Shown: piece after piece, positions 17,082-26,135 of the stretch
How positions within the stretch are numbered: position 1 is the stretch's first letter
How the letters are laid out: the number at the start of each line of letters is the position of its first letter
DNA from: Chania fonticola_B
GTDB lineage: Bacteria > Pseudomonadota > Gammaproteobacteria > Enterobacterales > Enterobacteriaceae
Reading direction: 5' to 3' (one strand)
DNA length: 64,000 nt
Assembly: GCF_048537545.1 (NCBI RefSeq)
Contig: NZ_CP183218.1
Notes under the pieces: model-generated
The model's database searches: none
The model's input: the letters and a program-made list of their open reading frames with translations, nothing else
Told to the model about the DNA's origin: nothing
Translations under genes and position numbers: made by a program

Positions 17082-19181
17082 TCACACTAACGTAATGACT
17101 CTATCCGCTGAGGCAATCGTCGAAGGGCGATGCGCGATGATAACGCGGGTAATATTCATTTTCGCAATAGCATCATTGATATGCAGCTCGTTTTTCAGAT
17201 CCAAATGGCTAGTTGCCTCGTCCATAAACAATATACTTGGCCTGCGATAAAGTGCACGCGCGATCAACAATCGCTGCTTCTGTCCACCAGATAAACTGCC
17301 CCCCAACTCCCCAATTAACGTTTCGTATCCCATTGGCATATTTTGAATGTCGTCATGCATATTGCATCGGCGGGCACAAGCCTCAATTCGCTGAAAATCC
17401 CACTCAGCATCAAATCCCGAAATATTTTCAGCAATCGAACCTGCCAGCAACTTGTCATCCTGCAACACGCAGGCAATACACTGGCGATAATTATTCACAC
17501 CGATATTACTGATATCCAGACCGTCAACCAGAATCGCGCCTTCATCCGGCGTCAGCAATCCGCACATCAATTTCATCAACGTGGTCTTACCCACACCGGA
17601 TGGACCGACGATCGCCACACTTTCACCCGCTGCTATGCTGAGGTTTAAGTCGGCAATAATAGGCTTGGTTAGACGATCGTATTGATAACGCAGATTTCGA
17701 ATCTGAAGTTCCACCGCCTGGCCTTTGGCAAATAGCTGGCGAATTGGCATTTGCTGTTCCGGCGGCGATAATACGATATCCGCTATCCTTTCATTATGCA
17801 AACTTAGCATACGCAACTGGAGCATCATGTCGATCAGGCTGCTGGCACGGTCAGAAAATTGGCCTCGATAAGCGTTGAAAGCAACAAACATCCCGAGCGT
17901 CATTTGATTGTCAATCACTAACGCAGCCCCTAACCACAGAATGATCACCTGATCGCAGGTCGCAATAAACGCGCCAAGCCCGCCAAACATCATATTCAGC
18001 TTGGTTAACTTGATGCCAGCGTTAATCGTTTCCACATTCAGGTTTAACCAAAACTGTGCCCGAGTCTCGGATAATCCCAATGCTTTTAAGGTACCAATGC
18101 TATACAACGTCTCCATAAAGTGAGAACTTGCCCGCGCGCCCTTTACCAGTTGCTCTTCCGACAGTTGCCGATGATATTGGTATGTCGATAGCCGTAAGAT
18201 GATGTATACCGCCGTGAAGCCGAGCACTACCCACACTAGCCAACCGCCATAAAGCAACATCATAATAAACACGCCTACTGACATGATGCCATCGATAATG
18301 CTGCTGACGATGCTGGTGGTAAAGGTGGTTCTGATTGTATCCAGCGAACCGAAGCGGGATTGAATATCACCCAGCTTGCGCTTTTCGAAAAAAGAAAGAG
18401 GTAGTTTCAGCAGATGATCGAAAACCCCCGCCTTCCACTGTACGTCTATCAGCGCCCCCATAACAATGGAAATCCACGTTCTCAGCATGGATACGCCAGT
18501 ACGGAATAAAATGAAGCACAACAATCCTATGCATATCAAAGCCAAAAGGTCATGGTCACCAGCCAGGATGACATGATCCATAACCAACTGCGTGCCAACT
18601 GGCAGCAACAGGTTGATGGCTTCAATCACTATCGAAAGACAGAAGATCTTAAACAATGCCCCCTTGAGGCCGCGCACGTTGGCCATGAGCTTGCGAAAAC
18701 GTAACCTGCTCTGCTGCTTGATTGGTTGAAATTCGCTGTCAGGCCACAGTTCGAGTGCTACCCCGGTGAAGTGCCGCGAGAGCTCATGCAATTCCATCAC
18801 CTTACGCCCGAAAGCCGGATCGTGGATCACCGCTCGTCCGCGGCTGATACTGACCAGCACAACGAAGTGCTTCATATCCCAATGGAGGATACAGGGCATT
18901 TTCAACACCTTAAGTTCGTCGATGTTCAGTGACAGTGCGCGCGATTGTAACCTCAGTGCATTTGCTATATCGATCAATGAGGCCATCGTTGCCCCACGTG
19001 AAGAAAAGCCGTAGCGGTTGCGCAGATTGAACAGGTCGATTTGCAACCCGTGGTAATGACACACCATCGCCAAGCTAGCCAAACCGCATTCAGATGCCTC
19101 CGCTTGCAGGATCTGCGGCACCTTTCTACCAAGTGCCAAGTTCAATCTTCCAGTCAGCGTCGCGAAATAAGAATCAGTCAT
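17082..19181 (-). CDS. C39-peptidase ABC exporter (MchF/CvaB-like)
   Basis: The 699-residue inner-membrane protein cleaves double-glycine leaders and exports the peptide. The N-terminal C39 domain has QAEASECGLASLAM with Cys32, His105 in HWDMKHFVVL and Asp121 in IHDPA, so the catalytic triad is intact. Then come the membrane segments (about 165-450) and an ATP-binding domain with Walker A GPSGVGKT near 524, LSGGQKQR near 628, Walker B LFMDEATSHLD and the IIAHRPS switch His. Length equals that of MchF/CvaB. The start overlaps the end of the HlyD-type gene by 8 bases, so the two are translationally coupled. The only fitting substrate in the window is the peptide at 14837-15013. Confidence 0.93.
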   Translation of the reverse strand: MTDSYFATLTGRLNLALGRKVPQILQAEASECGLASLAMVCHYHGLQIDLFNLRNRYGFSSRGATMASLIDIANALRLQSRALSLNIDELKVLKMPCILHWDMKHFVVLVSISRGRAVIHDPAFGRKVMELHELSRHFTGVALELWPDSEFQPIKQQSRLRFRKLMANVRGLKGALFKIFCLSIVIEAINLLLPVGTQLVMDHVILAGDHDLLALICIGLLCFILFRTGVSMLRTWISIVMGALIDVQWKAGVFDHLLKLPLSFFEKRKLGDIQSRFGSLDTIRTTFTTSIVSSIIDGIMSVGVFIMMLLYGGWLVWVVLGFTAVYIILRLSTYQYHRQLSEEQLVKGARASSHFMETLYSIGTLKALGLSETRAQFWLNLNVETINAGIKLTKLNMMFGGLGAFIATCDQVIILWLGAALVIDNQMTLGMFVAFNAYRGQFSDRASSLIDMMLQLRMLSLHNERIADIVLSPPEQQMPIRQLFAKGQAVELQIRNLRYQYDRLTKPIIADLNLSIAAGESVAIVGPSGVGKTTLMKLMCGLLTPDEGAILVDGLDISNIGVNNYRQCIACVLQDDKLLAGSIAENISGFDAEWDFQRIEACARRCNMHDDIQNMPMGYETLIGELGGSLSGGQKQRLLIARALYRRPSILFMDEATSHLDLKNELHINDAIAKMNITRVIIAHRPSTIASADRVITLV

Positions 19182-20460
19182 TTATCGGTCCCATCAGACT
19201 TTTTTTCATATCGTAAAAAGGCGAAAACATCCATTGATATAAGGGCCTTTTCTCCAGGAAAAGCGTCGACTGGGCATACATACCGTTAGTCAACTGCAGC
19301 ACTTTGCCCTGATAACTGATGTGCGTTTTTTCCAGCGCGATGATGGCCTTGTAATAAGATGCGGTCTGCGCGGCCGTTTGATGCACGGGGGAACTGCTGT
19401 AAGTGGACATTTCTTGAACGGAGGCAGGAACATAAGCAATGCTTTCGATCTTGCCAGGAAATTGTCCAAATTTTTCGTAGGGAAAAGCGTCATAGCGAAT
19501 GTTGATGGCATCATTCGCAGAGACATAGGGTACGCTACTGTTCGGCAACCACAGCACTAACTGATAAATCGCATCGCTACGAGGGATAATCTGCACCAAA
19601 CTATCGCCACTATTGACCATTTGTCCTGGCGTAACGCTTAGAGACTCGATACGACCATCGGTTGGTGCGTTAACTATCAACGCTCCGCTGGCATCTGCTT
19701 CAGCCAATTGACGCTGTAAATCATTACGCTGAAACTGGTACTGAGAAATCTGGTTATCAAAATCCGCTGCGCGCGTAACAATATCACTCTCCAGATTAGT
19801 GATTTGCAGTGATTCCTGGATATGCTGACTATACAAATTTTGGAACAGACTTTGTTGCTGATAAAATGAATAAGTCTGCCCGTTAAGCTGATCTTTGGTT
19901 ATCAGGCCGCGTCGTTGATATTCCTTATATGAGCGCATGTTATCTTGAGCAAAGCCGACCCCTTCACGTGCGTTATTCAGCAACTGTTTGGATTGCGAAT
20001 GGGCCGCTTGATACTGCTGCTTTTGCTGGTGTAGATTCTCCAACGTCATACGTTTATTGTCTTGTAGCTTCAAAATAATGCTATCGACATGCTGTACCTG
20101 GTTTTCCAGCGCCAAACGCGTATTGGCGCTGACTTTACCGGTATCCGTCACACGGCTGACATCTAGTTGATATAGGCGCTGACCCTTTTTGACCACATCG
20201 CCAATGCCGACAAATCGCTCTGCGATGAATCCCTGTTGTGGCGCAAACACGTTTACCGAGCGAGGAAAGGTAGTTATTTCTCCATACACATTGATGCGGC
20301 GGGTGTAGCTACCCAATATAAGGAAGGCAAGAAAGACAAGAAGAAACAATAGTGATAAAACGCCGAAGCACCAAGCAGGCATACCCGTTATCAATAACGC
20401 TTTGCCAGCCCATTTGGCCCGTTGATGTTCTGTGACTTCCTGTCTGAATAAATCCCGCAT
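19174..20460 (-). CDS. HlyD-family secretion adaptor (MchE/CvaA-like)
   Basis: The 428-residue membrane fusion protein joins the C39 exporter to an outer-membrane channel (TolC in known cases). It has one N-terminal membrane span near residues 28-50 (VLSLLFLLVFLAFLILGSY) and a lipoyl-like part (APQQGFIAERFVGIGDVVKKG). A long coiled-coil rich in Gln follows (about 120-260), then the second lipoyl half (VNAPTDGRIESLSVTPGQMV) and a beta-barrel end. It resembles CvaA/MchE in length and order. It is the first gene of the export operon; a promoter overlapped by a Fur-like box lies about 140 bases upstream. Confidence 0.92.
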   Translation of the reverse strand: MRDLFRQEVTEHQRAKWAGKALLITGMPAWCFGVLSLLFLLVFLAFLILGSYTRRINVYGEITTFPRSVNVFAPQQGFIAERFVGIGDVVKKGQRLYQLDVSRVTDTGKVSANTRLALENQVQHVDSIILKLQDNKRMTLENLHQQKQQYQAAHSQSKQLLNNAREGVGFAQDNMRSYKEYQRRGLITKDQLNGQTYSFYQQQSLFQNLYSQHIQESLQITNLESDIVTRAADFDNQISQYQFQRNDLQRQLAEADASGALIVNAPTDGRIESLSVTPGQMVNSGDSLVQIIPRSDAIYQLVLWLPNSSVPYVSANDAINIRYDAFPYEKFGQFPGKIESIAYVPASVQEMSTYSSSPVHQTAAQTASYYKAIIALEKTHISYQGKVLQLTNGMYAQSTLFLEKRPLYQWMFSPFYDMKKSLMGPIND

Positions 20461-20585
20461 AAAATCTATTTACCGGAAAAATATTTCAAGCCAATCCTGA
20501 CCCGAAAATATATACGTTAAGATACTGCCAGAAATGTACCCAGCGGGTTAGATATGCTGACTCATTTTGCAAACAGCATCGTAAG

Positions 20586-20604
20586 GATAACCATTCTCAT
20601 TATC
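20586..20604 (-). promoter_or_regulatory. Fur-box-like operator of the export operon
   Basis: The minus strand reads GATAATGAGAATGGTTATC, matching 16 of 19 positions of the Fur consensus. It overlaps the -10 element of the promoter at 20602-20630, the usual place for Fur repression. Confidence 0.75.
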
Positions 20605-20630
20605 ATATATAGCGATCTGCCATAATTCAA
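20602..20630 (-). promoter_or_regulatory. Promoter of the HlyD-ABC export operon
   Basis: On the minus strand TTGAAT (20625-20630), a 17-base spacer and TATGAT (20602-20607, 5 of 6) form a good sigma-70 promoter. It precedes the HlyD start by about 140 bases and is overlapped by the Fur-like box. Confidence 0.65.
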
Positions 20631-20696
20631 TCTTTTTCACGCCCCATAGCTTTAGGCCCGCTTCATCAGGGAATCCATTCAGTAAGTTGATAGCAA

Positions 20697-20738
20697 CCAC
20701 CGCAATATGTGAAGTTGTGGTATTTACAGGCAAAAAAA
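20697..20738. repeat. Right copy of imperfect direct repeat bordering the island
   Basis: This is the partner of 3860-3901: CCACCGC, then the core GTTGTGGTATTTACAGGCAA and an A run. It abuts the eda terminator, so the island begins exactly where the conserved eda unit ends. Confidence 0.6.
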
Positions 20739-20762
20739 ATGCCAATCACAGAGGATTGGCAT
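20732..20762 (-). terminator. Rho-independent terminator of eda
   Basis: On the minus strand ATGCCAATC, a 6-base loop and GATTGGCAT form a 9-base stem followed by a run of T. It lies 20 bases after the eda stop codon. Confidence 0.9.
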
Positions 20763-20782
20763 CAGCAGGAGCGAACGCGGGT

Positions 20783-21424
20783 TTAGGCGGTAGCACCCTT
20801 GACGGCTTCACGCGCCAATTCGGTGATACGTGCATAGTCGCCGCTTTCCAGCGCATCCGCAGGCACTAACCAGGAACCACCGATGCACAGCACGCTTTTC
20901 AGTGCCAGATAGTCACGATAGTTGTTCGGCGTGATGCCACCCGTTGGACAGAAGCGCACCTGTGAGAACGGCCCGGCAATGGCTTGCAGCGCCTTGACGC
21001 CGCCGTTGGCCTCCGCTGGGAAGAATTTAAACTCGCGCAGGCCATAATCCATCCCCAACATCAGCTCGGAAACGGTGCTGATACCCGGGATCAATGGAAT
21101 ACTGCCTGCGGTAGCAGCTTTCAGCAGATCGGCGGTCAGGCCAGGGCTGATGGCAAACTGAGCGCCAGCCTCGGTCACTTCCTGCAACTGTTGTGGATTG
21201 ATCACCGTGCCCGCACCAATGATGGCATCAGGAACTTCTTTGGCGATCGCACGAATCGCGTCCATCGCACAGGCGGTACGCAGCGTCACTTCCAGCACGC
21301 GCACGCCACCTGCAACCAGTGCTTTAGCCAACGGCACAGCGTGTTCCAGCTTGTTAATCACAATCACCGGAACTACGGGGCCTGCCGTCAGGATCTGTTC
21401 TGCACTGGTTTTCCAGTTTTTCAT
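20783..21424 (-). CDS. eda: KDPG/KHG aldolase
   Basis: The 213-residue protein splits 2-keto-3-deoxy-6-phosphogluconate into pyruvate and glyceraldehyde 3-phosphate (Entner-Doudoroff pathway). It is nearly identical over long stretches to E. coli Eda. EFKFFPAEANGG holds the Schiff-base lysine, and GGVRVLEVTLRT and CPTGGI are conserved. The start MKNWKTSAEQ at 21424 was chosen over the in-frame ATG 15 bases upstream because GGAGAG spaces correctly to it and the E. coli protein starts there. Gene order is zwf-eda with no edd, as in Yersinia and Serratia, so KDPG would have to come from sugar acids such as gluconate or uronates by other genes. Confidence 0.97.
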   Translation of the reverse strand: MKNWKTSAEQILTAGPVVPVIVINKLEHAVPLAKALVAGGVRVLEVTLRTACAMDAIRAIAKEVPDAIIGAGTVINPQQLQEVTEAGAQFAISPGLTADLLKAATAGSIPLIPGISTVSELMLGMDYGLREFKFFPAEANGGVKALQAIAGPFSQVRFCPTGGITPNNYRDYLALKSVLCIGGSWLVPADALESGDYARITELAREAVKGATA

Positions 21425-21651
21425 CGTCATTCTCTCCATTACTTTCGGTTGGTGTATGGCACGCCCCTGCCACAGGGCTCCGCATCGCTGCAGATTCCGA
21501 TCGCACCGCTAAAAGCCAGCAGACAGGCTGACGCCGGTCACCTAGGCTAATTATGTTGACGTGTTACCAGCCCCTACCGCTCCGAAAATAAATCGGTCTC
21601 AATCTACCTATGGCCACAGAAAGAACACCTGGGTAGCGGCGAGCTCGATCG

Positions 21652-21678
21652 GTTCCCTCTCCTTTTGGGAGAGGGAAC
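21652..21678. terminator. Strong hairpin between zwf and eda
   Basis: GTTCCCTCTCC and GGAGAGGGAAC form an 11-base perfect stem just after the zwf stop. No T run follows on the minus strand, so it may be an mRNA 3'-end stabiliser or attenuator rather than a full terminator. Confidence 0.6.
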
Positions 21679-21692
21679 TGGTTAATTGCTGC

Positions 21693-23168
21693 TTATTCGA
21701 ATTCGTTCCAGGAACGGCCATCGCGCGTGATCATCGCGACGGAAGCCACCGGCCCCCAAGTCCCAGACTGGTAGGGCTTAGGCGCTTCGTTGTCCGCTTT
21801 CCAGGCATCCATGATTGAGTCAACCCACTTCCAGGCCTCTTCCACTTCGTCACGGCGCACAAACAGCGCCTGGATACCACGCATGGTTTCCAGCAGCAGA
21901 CGCTCATAGGCGTCGGCCACGTGTTCCTGGTTAAAGGTTTCCGAGAAGCTCAGATCCAACTTGGTGGTTTGCAAACGATGTTTGTGATCCAGCCCCGGCA
22001 CCTTGTTCAGTACCTGGATTTCGATCCCTTCGTCCGGCTGCAGGCGAATGGTCAGTTTGTTCTGTGGCAGCTGTTGATAGGAGTCACGGAACAGGTTCAG
22101 CGGTGGGTTTTTAAAGTACACCACCACTTCTGAACATTTGGTCGGCAAACGCTTACCGGTACGCAGATAGAACGGTACCCCGGCCCATTGCCAGTTGTCG
22201 ATATCGACACGGATGGACACAAAAGTCTCGGTGTTGCTGCTCTTGTTTGCCCCTTCCTCTTCCAGGTAGCCCGGCACTTTTTTACCCTGCACAAAGCCTG
22301 CGGTGTACTGGCCGCGCACGGTGGTTTCCCGGACATTGGTCTGATCGATACGGCGTAGCGAGCGCAGCACTTTCACTTTCTCATCACGGATACGGTCAGT
22401 GGTCAGGTCTGCCGGTGGCGACATGGCGATCATGGTCAGGATCTGCAACAGGTGATTCTGGATCATGTCGCGCATCTGCCCGGCCTGATCGAAGTAACCC
22501 CAGCGCCCTTCAATACCCACCTCTTCCGCCACGGTGATCTGCACGTGATCGATAGTGCGGTTATCCCAGTTGGAAGCAAACAGGGAGTTGGCAAAGCGCA
22601 GCGCCAGCAGGTTCAGTACCGTTTCTTTGCCCAGATAGTGGTCGATACGGTAAACCTGGGATTCGTTAAAGTACTCAGCAACCTGATCGTTGATCACCCG
22701 TGAGGATGCCAGGTCAGTACCAAGTGGCTTTTCCATCACCACGCGCGCCGGCTCTTTGTTCAGCTTGGCCTCGCCCAGGCCCTTGCAGATGGCGCCAAAG
22801 GTGCTTGGCGGCATGGCGAAATAGTTGATGGTGGTACGATGTTTCTGGTCCAGCATCTTGCCCAATTCAGCGAAGTGCTTGCTGTCGTTGACGTCCAGAT
22901 TGCAGAAGTCCAGGCGTGCGCTCAGCGTGGCCCAAAGCTCATCGTCCAGCTTTTCTTTCATAAAGGTGCCCAGGGCTTCCTTGACCACCTTGGTATAAGC
23001 TTCTTTATCCCACTCGGCACGGCCTACCCCGATGATACGGGTATCCGGGTGGATGTGACCGGCTTTCTCTAACTGGTACAGGGAAGGCAGCAGTTTACGA
23101 CGCGCCAGATCGCCTTTCGCGCCGAAAATAACCAGGTCACAGGCCTGGGCTGTAGAGGTTACCGCCAT
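21693..23168 (-). CDS. zwf: Glucose-6-phosphate 1-dehydrogenase
   Basis: The 491-residue enzyme oxidises glucose 6-phosphate with NADP to 6-phosphogluconolactone, the entry to the pentose-phosphate pathway. FGAKGDLARRKLLPSLY near residue 15 is the nucleotide-binding segment, and RIDHYLGKE holds the substrate lysine and catalytic His region. Similarity to E. coli Zwf runs to the last residues (RSWNEFE). The start MAVTSTAQ at 23168 was chosen because AGGAG lies 7 bases upstream, whereas the ATG two codons earlier is too close. A HexR-type palindrome lies in the promoter region, which fits control by the divergent hexR gene. Confidence 0.97.
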   Translation of the reverse strand: MAVTSTAQACDLVIFGAKGDLARRKLLPSLYQLEKAGHIHPDTRIIGVGRAEWDKEAYTKVVKEALGTFMKEKLDDELWATLSARLDFCNLDVNDSKHFAELGKMLDQKHRTTINYFAMPPSTFGAICKGLGEAKLNKEPARVVMEKPLGTDLASSRVINDQVAEYFNESQVYRIDHYLGKETVLNLLALRFANSLFASNWDNRTIDHVQITVAEEVGIEGRWGYFDQAGQMRDMIQNHLLQILTMIAMSPPADLTTDRIRDEKVKVLRSLRRIDQTNVRETTVRGQYTAGFVQGKKVPGYLEEEGANKSSNTETFVSIRVDIDNWQWAGVPFYLRTGKRLPTKCSEVVVYFKNPPLNLFRDSYQQLPQNKLTIRLQPDEGIEIQVLNKVPGLDHKHRLQTTKLDLSFSETFNQEHVADAYERLLLETMRGIQALFVRRDEVEEAWKWVDSIMDAWKADNEAPKPYQSGTWGPVASVAMITRDGRSWNEFE

Positions 23169-23193
23169 GTTCATCTCCTCGATGCAGGATATT

Positions 23194-23208
23194 TGTAATT
23201 TTCTTACA
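23194..23208. promoter_or_regulatory. HexR-type operator upstream of zwf
   Basis: TGTAATTTTCTTACA is an inverted repeat with TGTAA/TTACA arms, the form known for HexR sites in gammaproteobacteria. It lies 26 bases upstream of the zwf start. A weaker left-half match, TGTAATTTTCTGTC, occurs at 23328-23341 nearer hexR. The rest of the 374-base divergent region shows no gene. Confidence 0.6.
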
Positions 23209-23542
23209 TTACTAATGTACTCTCTTTCGCTACGGCCAGTAAACCCGGATCAAAAGCAGAAAAAAAGGCCCAGAAACTACGGCGTTATCCCTGGTGCAGC
23301 GCGAACGCTGTTGGCAACAGGGAAAACTGTAATTTTCTGTCTTTTTTGACACTCTTTTACCATTATGAAAGTTAGACACAGGTCATGTTCTGGTGAAAAA
23401 AGCCAGCTTATCCCTTGTCGACACTGCCAACGCTTACCAGCACGTAGTATATTTTCATTAAACCGGATTGATTTCTCCTTTGATTGAAATCGACATACCC
23501 GATGGATCACCCGTGAAAGCCGGTGTCCGGCAGGTATAAACC

Positions 23543-24427
23543 ATGAGTGACTCCCGTTATATGAATACGCTGGAAAAAATCCAGAGCCATCTGGAGCTCC
23601 TGAGCAAATCGGAAAGGAAAGTCGCCGAGGTGATCCTGGCCTCCCCACAAACCGCTATTCACTCCAGCATCGCCCGGCTGGCCAAACTGGCCGATGTCAG
23701 TGAGCCGACCGTTAATCGCTTTTGCCGCCGCCTGGAAACCAAAGGGTTCCCCGACTTCAAACTGCATCTGGCACAAAGCCTGGCTAACGGTACGCCCTAT
23801 GTAAACCGCAATGTCGAAGAAAACGACACCGTTGCCGCTTACACCAGTAAGATCTTTGAGTCGGTGATGGCCAGCCTGGATACAGTAAAGGCAAATCTCG
23901 ACATTACCGCAATCAATCGTGCGGTTGATCTGCTTACCCAGGCGAAAAAAATCTCGTTCTTCGGGCTCGGGGCCTCTGCCGCCGTGGCGCACGATGCCAT
24001 GAACAAATTTTTCCGCTTCAATATTCCGGTGGTCTATTTTGACGATATCGTCATGCAGCGCATGAGCTGCATGAACTCCGTCGAGGGGGATGTCGTGGTA
24101 CTGATCTCCCATACCGGGCGCACCAAGAATCTGGTCGAGATGGCGCATCTGGCACGAGAGAATGACGCCACGGTCATCGCCATCACCTCGAAAGATACTC
24201 CACTGGCCCAAGCTGCGACCCTCCCCCTACTGCTGGACGTGCCGGAAGACACCGATGTTTATATGCCAATGGTGTCCCGAATTGCACAGTTAACCCTGAT
24301 TGACGTGCTGGCTACCGGATTTACCTTGCGTCGAGGGGCTAAATTCAGAGATAACTTGAAGCGGGTCAAGGAAGCGTTGAAAGAATCGCGCTTTGATAAA
24401 GGGATCGTCCCCAACAGTTTCGACTGA
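23543..24427 (+). CDS. hexR: RpiR-family repressor HexR
   Basis: The 294-residue regulator has an N-terminal helix-turn-helix (KLADVSEPTVNRFCRRLE near 52-69) and a C-terminal SIS sugar-phosphate domain (ISFFGLGASAAVAHDAMNKF and LISHTGRTKNLVE). It is very close to E. coli HexR, which binds KDPG and controls zwf, eda and related genes. It is divergent from zwf and shares its control region. The ATG at 23543 gives six residues more than the E. coli start; an internal ATG at 23561 is possible but lacks a better ribosome site. Confidence 0.95.
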   Translation: MSDSRYMNTLEKIQSHLELLSKSERKVAEVILASPQTAIHSSIARLAKLADVSEPTVNRFCRRLETKGFPDFKLHLAQSLANGTPYVNRNVEENDTVAAYTSKIFESVMASLDTVKANLDITAINRAVDLLTQAKKISFFGLGASAAVAHDAMNKFFRFNIPVVYFDDIVMQRMSCMNSVEGDVVVLISHTGRTKNLVEMAHLARENDATVIAITSKDTPLAQAATLPLLLDVPEDTDVYMPMVSRIAQLTLIDVLATGFTLRRGAKFRDNLKRVKEALKESRFDKGIVPNSFD

Positions 24428-24617
24428 AAACGGTTTTAAAAACCGCCGGTCAGATCACAAGTTGACCCGCGGGATTATAGTTGTACCCTGATAGCTCGTT
24501 CATACAGATAACCCAGATGAAAATTGGGTAGGCGAAAAGCGTCGGCCCCCTCATCCGGTTTCGTTATCTGACGTTCAGCAACACCAATACTTGCGTCACA
24601 AGTCAACGGAGTAATAC

Positions 24618-26060
24618 ATGACCAGACGGCTCAGAAGAACCAAAATCGTTACCACACTGGGTCCGGCTACCGACCGCGACAATAATCTGGAAAAGATTAT
24701 TGCTGCTGGTGCGAACGTAGTTCGGCTTAACTTTTCCCACGGCAATGCAGAAGACCATCAGGCACGGGCAGATAAAGTGCGTGAGATTGCGGCCAAGCTG
24801 GGGCGTCATGTCGCTATCCTGGGCGATCTTCAGGGGCCAAAAATCCGCGTTTCCACCTTTAAGGAAGGCAAGATTTTCCTTAACATCGGCGACAAATTCC
24901 TGCTGGATGCCAACCTGACCAAGGGTGAAGGCGATAAAGAAAAAGTCGGTATCGACTATAAAGGCCTGCCTGCGGACGTGGTGCCTGGCGATGTGCTGCT
25001 GCTGGACGATGGCCGCGTACAGCTGAAAGTGCTGGAAGTTCAGGGCATGAAAGTGTTCACCGAAGTCACCGTAGGTGGCCCGCTGTCGAACAATAAAGGC
25101 ATCAACAAACTGGGCGGTGGTCTCTCTGCCGAAGCCCTGACCGAGAAAGACAAAGCCGATATCCTGATCGCCGCCAAAATTGGCGTCGACTACCTGGCTG
25201 TCTCCTTCCCGCGCACCGGCGAAGACCTGAACTATGCTCGCCGCTTGGCACGTGACGCTGGCTGCAACGCCAAAATCGTGTCGAAAGTTGAACGTGCCGA
25301 AGCCGTATGCAGCGACGAAGCGATGGATGACATCATCCTGGCCTCCGACGTGGTCATGGTTGCCCGTGGCGATCTGGGCGTCGAAATCGGCGATCCGGAG
25401 CTGGTGGGCATCCAGAAGAAACTGATCCGTCGCGCCCGTACGCTGAACCGTGCGGTGATCACCGCCACGCAGATGATGGAATCGATGATCACCAATCCGA
25501 TGCCGACCCGTGCCGAAGTGATGGACGTCGCGAACGCAGTGCTGGATGGTACCGATGCGGTCATGCTGTCTGCCGAGACCGCTGCAGGCCAGTATCCAGC
25601 CGAAACGGTAGCCGCCATGGCGCGTGTTTGCCTGGGTGCAGAAAAAATCCCAAGCATCAACGTGTCCAAGCACCGTCTGGACGTGCAGTTCGACAATATC
25701 GAAGAAGCCATCGCCATGTCGACCATGTATGCCGCTAACCACCTTAAAGGGGTTACCGCCATCATCGCCATGACCGAATCTGGCCGCACCGCGCTGATGA
25801 TGTCACGTATCAGCTCCGGCTTGCCGATCTTCGCCATGTCTCGCCATGAGCACACGCTGAACCTGACGGCGCTGTATCGCGGTGTCACCCCGGTCTACTT
25901 TGGCAGCCACAGCGATGGCGTTGCCGCCGCTAATGACGCTATCGCCCGTCTGCGTGATAAAGGTTACCTGGTGTCTGGCGATCTGGTGCTGGTTACCCAA
26001 GGTGACGTCATGAGCACCGTGGGCACCACCAATACCAGCCGTATCCTGCGCGTAGACTGA
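24618..26060 (+). CDS. pykA: Pyruvate kinase II
   Basis: The 480-residue protein equals E. coli PykA in length and makes pyruvate and ATP from phosphoenolpyruvate and ADP. RRTKIVTTLGPATDRDNNLE at the start, VVRLNFSHGNAEDH, MVARGDLGVEIG and TATQMMESM are the family motifs, including the active-site lysine region (AKIVSKVERAE). It follows hexR on the same strand with its own 190-base leader, and a terminator follows at 26083. The C-terminal domain would bind AMP or sugar phosphates as in type II enzymes. Confidence 0.97.
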   Translation: MTRRLRRTKIVTTLGPATDRDNNLEKIIAAGANVVRLNFSHGNAEDHQARADKVREIAAKLGRHVAILGDLQGPKIRVSTFKEGKIFLNIGDKFLLDANLTKGEGDKEKVGIDYKGLPADVVPGDVLLLDDGRVQLKVLEVQGMKVFTEVTVGGPLSNNKGINKLGGGLSAEALTEKDKADILIAAKIGVDYLAVSFPRTGEDLNYARRLARDAGCNAKIVSKVERAEAVCSDEAMDDIILASDVVMVARGDLGVEIGDPELVGIQKKLIRRARTLNRAVITATQMMESMITNPMPTRAEVMDVANAVLDGTDAVMLSAETAAGQYPAETVAAMARVCLGAEKIPSINVSKHRLDVQFDNIEEAIAMSTMYAANHLKGVTAIIAMTESGRTALMMSRISSGLPIFAMSRHEHTLNLTALYRGVTPVYFGSHSDGVAAANDAIARLRDKGYLVSGDLVLVTQGDVMSTVGTTNTSRILRVD

Positions 26061-26082
26061 TTACCGCGCATTTAATGTTAAG

Positions 26083-26112
26083 GCCGGTCGGTTTACGCTG
26101 ACTGGCTTTTTT
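26083..26112 (+). terminator. Rho-independent terminator of pykA
   Basis: GCCGGTC and GACTGGC form a 7-base stem (one G-U pair) followed by six T, 22 bases after the pykA stop. Confidence 0.75.
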
Positions 26113-26135
26113 ATTGCTATTTGGGGAACCTCTTC

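Noticed and set aside
20548..20745. Minus-strand 65-codon frame upstream of the HlyD gene
   Set aside because: Its ATG lies in the eda terminator and it runs through the repeat, promoter and Fur-like box. It might be the decayed end of an older gene but is not a credible gene now.
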